A stretch of 64,000 nt of DNA from an uncultured Oscillospiraceae bacterium (lineage in GTDB: Bacteria; Bacillota; Clostridia; Oscillospirales; Oscillospiraceae): the NCBI GenBank assembly GCA_910588625.1, contig CAJUQN010000002.1, positions 1-64,000 of the forward strand, given 5' to 3'. This document shows, piece by piece, positions 61,338 to 64,000 of this stretch. A program made the translations under genes and the position numbers. Numbering within the stretch: the first letter of the stretch is position 1; the number at the start of each line of letters is the position of its first letter. The notes below the pieces were generated by a model. It had not been told where the DNA came from, ran no database searches, and saw only the letters and a program-made list of their open reading frames with translations.

Positions 61338-62694
61338 GGCCGGACCGTTCCTTTCTGTAGCGCTCTGCCTCCCGGACGAACCGCGCCGCCATCTGGGGGC
61401 GCCCCGGGAAATATAGATGTGGGAAGGCGGCGTACAGCCGCCGGTTGGTGAAGCCGCACCGCCAGCTCCGCCCTGTCAAAGGTTTGGCGGCAGTGAGACT
61501 GTCTCCGTTTTGGGTGGAGTCCCAGTAATGAAACTCGTGGACAGGTACGGCCTCGCCCTTGCGGAAAAGGAGGCTGTCCGTGTCCGCAGTCAGCTCGGAG
61601 TAGCCAAAGCGCACCAGCTTTTGGGTGCGTATTCCATCGCCGGGCAGGTATCCCGCCATGGGGTAGAGCTGGCCGTCCGTTCCCTGGAGAGTCTGACCCA
61701 GGTAGAGAAACCCGCCGCACTCGGCCACGGTGGGCAGGCCGAGGGATACCGCCTCGTGAATGGACCGCTTCATGGATTCGTTTTCCGCCAGCCGGGCGGC
61801 GTACAGCTCCGGGTAGCCGCCGGGCAGGTACAGTCCGCAGGCATCCTCGGGCTGTTTTTCATCGTGCAGGGGGCTGAAAAACAGCAGGTCCGCGCCCGCA
61901 TCCTTCAAAGCGTCCAGCGTTTCCTCATACACGAAGCAAAACGCTTCATCCCGCGCCACGGCGATGGGGACCCGGTTTTGGGCAGGAACACTGGCAACAG
62001 CCCCCCAGCCCATCCGACGGACGCACACCTCGGACAGTTTATCCCAGTCCATGGCTGCCTCCAGCGTTTGAGCCGCACGGTCGATGCGGGCGGCGATGTC
62101 TTTGATCTCCCCAGCGGTCTGTAGGCCTAGGTGGCGGCTTTCCAAGACTGCCTCCTTTATGTGGGGGAGGCAGCCCAGCACGGGAAGCCCGGTTTCCCGC
62201 TCCAGCATGGGCTTCAGGCTTTTGAACAGCATGGGGGAGCAGTCGTTGAGGAAGACACCCGCGATGTGGCTGGGGGCCCGAAAGGCCCTCAGACCGTTGA
62301 TTTGTGCCGCCAGGGTCAGGCTGGCCCCGCGGGGCCGCACCGTCAGCAGGACGGGCAGGCCCAGCGCGTCTGCCGCGTGCCAGGCGCTGGCCCGGTCGGT
62401 GGAGCCCCCCAGGCCGTCGTAAAAGCCCATAGCGCCCTCCACCACCACGGAGCTGTGGGAGGCGCCGTAATGATGGTACAAGCTCCGCGCCGTGTCCTCA
62501 CTGGAGAGGAACAAGTCCAAATTGTGGCTGTCCACCCCCAGCACGGAGCGGTGGAACATGGGGTCGATGTAGTCCGGACCGCATTTGAAGGCGCAGGGGT
62601 CCAGCCCCCGCTTTTTCAGCGCCGCCAGCAGGGCGCAGGTCAGCACCGTCTTTCCACTGCCCGAGGCAGGGGCGGTGATCATCAGCTCAAGCAT
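61324..62694 (-). CDS. cbiA: Cobyrinate a,c-diamide synthase
   Basis: This 456-residue enzyme amidates the a and c carboxyl groups of cobyrinate with glutamine and ATP. P-loop: ITAPASGSGKTVLTCALLAA; then FKCGPDYIDPMFHRSVLG, VVEGAMGFYDGLGGS and a C-terminal glutaminase with TVAECGGFLYLGQTL (nucleophile Cys) and HEFHYWDS. It overlaps cbiET by 8 bases and cobT by 14 bases. The organisation and the presence of a fused CbiET fit the cobalt-early (anaerobic) route. Confidence 0.96.
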   Translation of the reverse strand: MLELMITAPASGSGKTVLTCALLAALKKRGLDPCAFKCGPDYIDPMFHRSVLGVDSHNLDLFLSSEDTARSLYHHYGASHSSVVVEGAMGFYDGLGGSTDRASAWHAADALGLPVLLTVRPRGASLTLAAQINGLRAFRAPSHIAGVFLNDCSPMLFKSLKPMLERETGLPVLGCLPHIKEAVLESRHLGLQTAGEIKDIAARIDRAAQTLEAAMDWDKLSEVCVRRMGWGAVASVPAQNRVPIAVARDEAFCFVYEETLDALKDAGADLLFFSPLHDEKQPEDACGLYLPGGYPELYAARLAENESMKRSIHEAVSLGLPTVAECGGFLYLGQTLQGTDGQLYPMAGYLPGDGIRTQKLVRFGYSELTADTDSLLFRKGEAVPVHEFHYWDSTQNGDSLTAAKPLTGRSWRCGFTNRRLYAAFPHLYFPGRPQMAARFVREAERYRKERSGHDKT

Positions 62695-63886
62695 GGCGCT
62701 CCCCCGTAATCAGGAAGGTAGGGTTGTTGGCCATCAGCAGGTGGAGCTTGCCCGCCGGTTTTGCCCGGCTGACGGCAATCTGGGTGACGCCGGCCTCCAG
62801 GCCGTGCTTGGTGAGCGCGGCGATGGCGGAGGACAGGGTCTCCAGCGCGATGGCGGAGATGCAGATACGGGCGTTTTCGTTTTTGGACAGCGCCAGGTCT
62901 ACGATCTGCTCCATGCCGCCTTTGGTGCCGCCGATGAAAACCGCGTCCGGAGCGGGGAGGTCCGCCAGTACCTCCGGGGCGCGGCCCTCTACCAAATGTA
63001 GATTCCAGGCGGAAAATTTCTGCTTGTTGTCGCGAATGAGGGCGCAGGCCTCCGGTTCGCATTCCACGGCGAACACCTGCCCTTCCAGCGCGGCAAGGGC
63101 CAGCTCTACGCTGACGCTTCCGGTGCCCGCGCCCACGTCCCAAAGGATGTCGGTGGGGCGCACCGCCAGCTTGGCCAGCGCGGCGGCGCGGACCTCCTGC
63201 TTGGTCATGGGTACCTGTCCTCGCAAAAATGCCTCGTCCGGGAGGCCGGGAGAGCGGCGTTCAAACCGCGGCGCGGCCTCCGCCAGCAGGACGGACAGGG
63301 CGGGGAACGTCTGTCCCGCCAATTCCTCCGCCGTGCCAGACGTGACCTTTTCCTCCGGGTTGGACAGGTTTTCCCCCACGGTGACAGGCAGAGAGCCCAG
63401 ACCGGCATTGGTCAGCCGCTGGCAAATCTCAGTGGGGCCCAGCGCCCCGCCGGTGAGGAAAAACACAGGCTTTCCCCGGCTGACCGCGCCGATAATATTG
63501 CAGTCCACCCCATGGGCGGACACCAGCTCCCAATCCTGCCAGGGCCGCGCCAGACGGGCGGACAGCAATTGAACGCTGGAGATGCCGGGCAGGACCTGAG
63601 CGGGGATATTTTTGCCTTTTAGTAAGGGGAGCAGTCCACGGGCTCCGGAGTAAAACCCCGCGTCTCCGCTGTACAGCACGACGCAGTTCCCCTGCTGGCG
63701 GGAGATGGCGTCCAGCAGGTCCTGGGGCTTGATGGCAGCCACCCGGTTTTCGGTGCACCCCTGAGGCAGGCTTTCCAGCAGGCGCTTTGCGCCCAGGATG
63801 CAGTCAGCCTGCTGTAAAGCGCCGGCACACTCCGCCGTCATAGTTTCTGGACGGCCCCCGCCCAGAGAGGCTAAGATCACCTGCAT
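62687..63886 (-). CDS. cbiET: Fused cobalt-precorrin-7 methyltransferases CbiE-CbiT
   Basis: This 399-residue protein fuses two enzymes. Residues 1-205 are CbiE, a tetrapyrrole methylase (VILASLGGGRPETM, VVLYSGDAGFYSGARGL, VLPGISSVQLLSARLARPWQ) that methylates C-5. Residues about 210-399 are CbiT, a class I SAM methyltransferase (TDILWDVGAGTGSVSVELAL, AVFIGGTKGGMEQIV) that methylates C-15 and decarboxylates the C-12 side chain. The start was set at 63886 with a GGGAGATGATGGG site; an ATG at 63904 is 18 bases earlier. It overlaps the upstream reductase by about 10 bases. Confidence 0.94.
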   Translation of the reverse strand: MQVILASLGGGRPETMTAECAGALQQADCILGAKRLLESLPQGCTENRVAAIKPQDLLDAISRQQGNCVVLYSGDAGFYSGARGLLPLLKGKNIPAQVLPGISSVQLLSARLARPWQDWELVSAHGVDCNIIGAVSRGKPVFFLTGGALGPTEICQRLTNAGLGSLPVTVGENLSNPEEKVTSGTAEELAGQTFPALSVLLAEAAPRFERRSPGLPDEAFLRGQVPMTKQEVRAAALAKLAVRPTDILWDVGAGTGSVSVELALAALEGQVFAVECEPEACALIRDNKQKFSAWNLHLVEGRAPEVLADLPAPDAVFIGGTKGGMEQIVDLALSKNENARICISAIALETLSSAIAALTKHGLEAGVTQIAVSRAKPAGKLHLLMANNPTFLITGERHA

Positions 63887-64000
63887 CCCATCATCTCCCT
63901 GCATTTGTTGAATACGGATTCATAGTCCAACCCGTCATCCTGTGGGCGGCGGATAAGGACCAGTGTAATCCCCGTGGCGTGAGCTGCCGCGGCCTTTTCC
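63877..64000 (-). CDS. cobK: Precorrin-6A reductase, C-terminal part (runs off the window)
   Basis: The last 40 codons at the right edge read EKAAAAHATGITLVLIRRPQ, then DDGLDYESVFNKCREMMGCR and stop. This matches the C-terminal end of CobK/CbiJ precorrin-6A reductases (A-x-x-x-G-I-x-L-V-x-I-R-R-P). It overlaps the cbiET start by 10 bases, as expected for this operon. The N-terminal part lies outside the window, so the call rests on this short stretch and on context. Confidence 0.65.
   Translation of the reverse strand, partial: EKAAAAHATGITLVLIRRPQDDGLDYESVFNKCREMMGCR

Overview
The window looks like a chromosome segment of a GC-rich, anaerobic, Gram-positive gut bacterium of the class Clostridia, most like the Oscillospiraceae (Flavonifractor or Oscillibacter type). 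The reasons are a T-box leader, a CIRCE-controlled hrcA-grpE-dnaK-dnaJ operon, an archaeal-type non-discriminating AspRS beside gatCAB, lipoproteins with lipoboxes, strong AGGAGG ribosome binding sites, and an anaerobic-style cobalamin operon. The genus is inferred; no rRNA gene is present.

Layout. 1-4284 (minus strand): the remnant of a GH3 glucosidase, then an operon of two ABC-2 permeases, an APH-like kinase and an ATPase. 4423-19055: a carbohydrate locus with a GH31 glucosidase, a lacI-yesL-membrane protein-lipoprotein operon on the minus strand, and a divergent Lpl-type sugar ABC importer (two permeases, a 71-residue protein, a binding lipoprotein). After a decayed gene it continues with a GH32 fructosidase, a fructokinase and a secreted GH32-like lipoprotein. 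Together these fit uptake and breakdown of fructose-containing oligosaccharides. Seven copies of TGCAAAT(N) surround two divergent promoters at the lacI/importer junction. 19200-21400: a graveyard of conjugative-element, ISAs1, IS66 and integrase fragments, followed by about 560 bases with no gene.

21990-33936: a cytoplasmic BMP-like binding protein coupled to a phosphoesterase, an alanine symporter, the aspS2-gatC-gatA-gatB unit that makes Asn-tRNA(Asn) by amidation, a family 4 uracil-DNA glycosylase, a tandem OB-fold SSB-like protein and two small unknown proteins. 33975-39018: the heat-shock operon. 39266-53133: a PMT-family mannosyltransferase, a PHP phosphatase, an RpiB fused to a metallopeptidase-like domain, comEC-holA-rnmV, a HAD phosphatase, a ferritin-like protein, the PcrA helicase and a transglutaminase lipoprotein.

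53305-64000 (minus strand): a tightly overlapping cobalamin operon running cobK (partial), cbiET, cbiA, cobT, cobU, cobS, a shortened CobU paralogue, cobC, cbiB, cobD, cobQ, cbiC, cobO. Its promoter, and any cobalamin riboswitch, lie beyond the right edge. The points most worth a second look are the RpiB-HExxH fusion, the operator cluster with a site inside the lacI promoter, the cytoplasmic BMP/ParB-like protein, and the half-length CobU.
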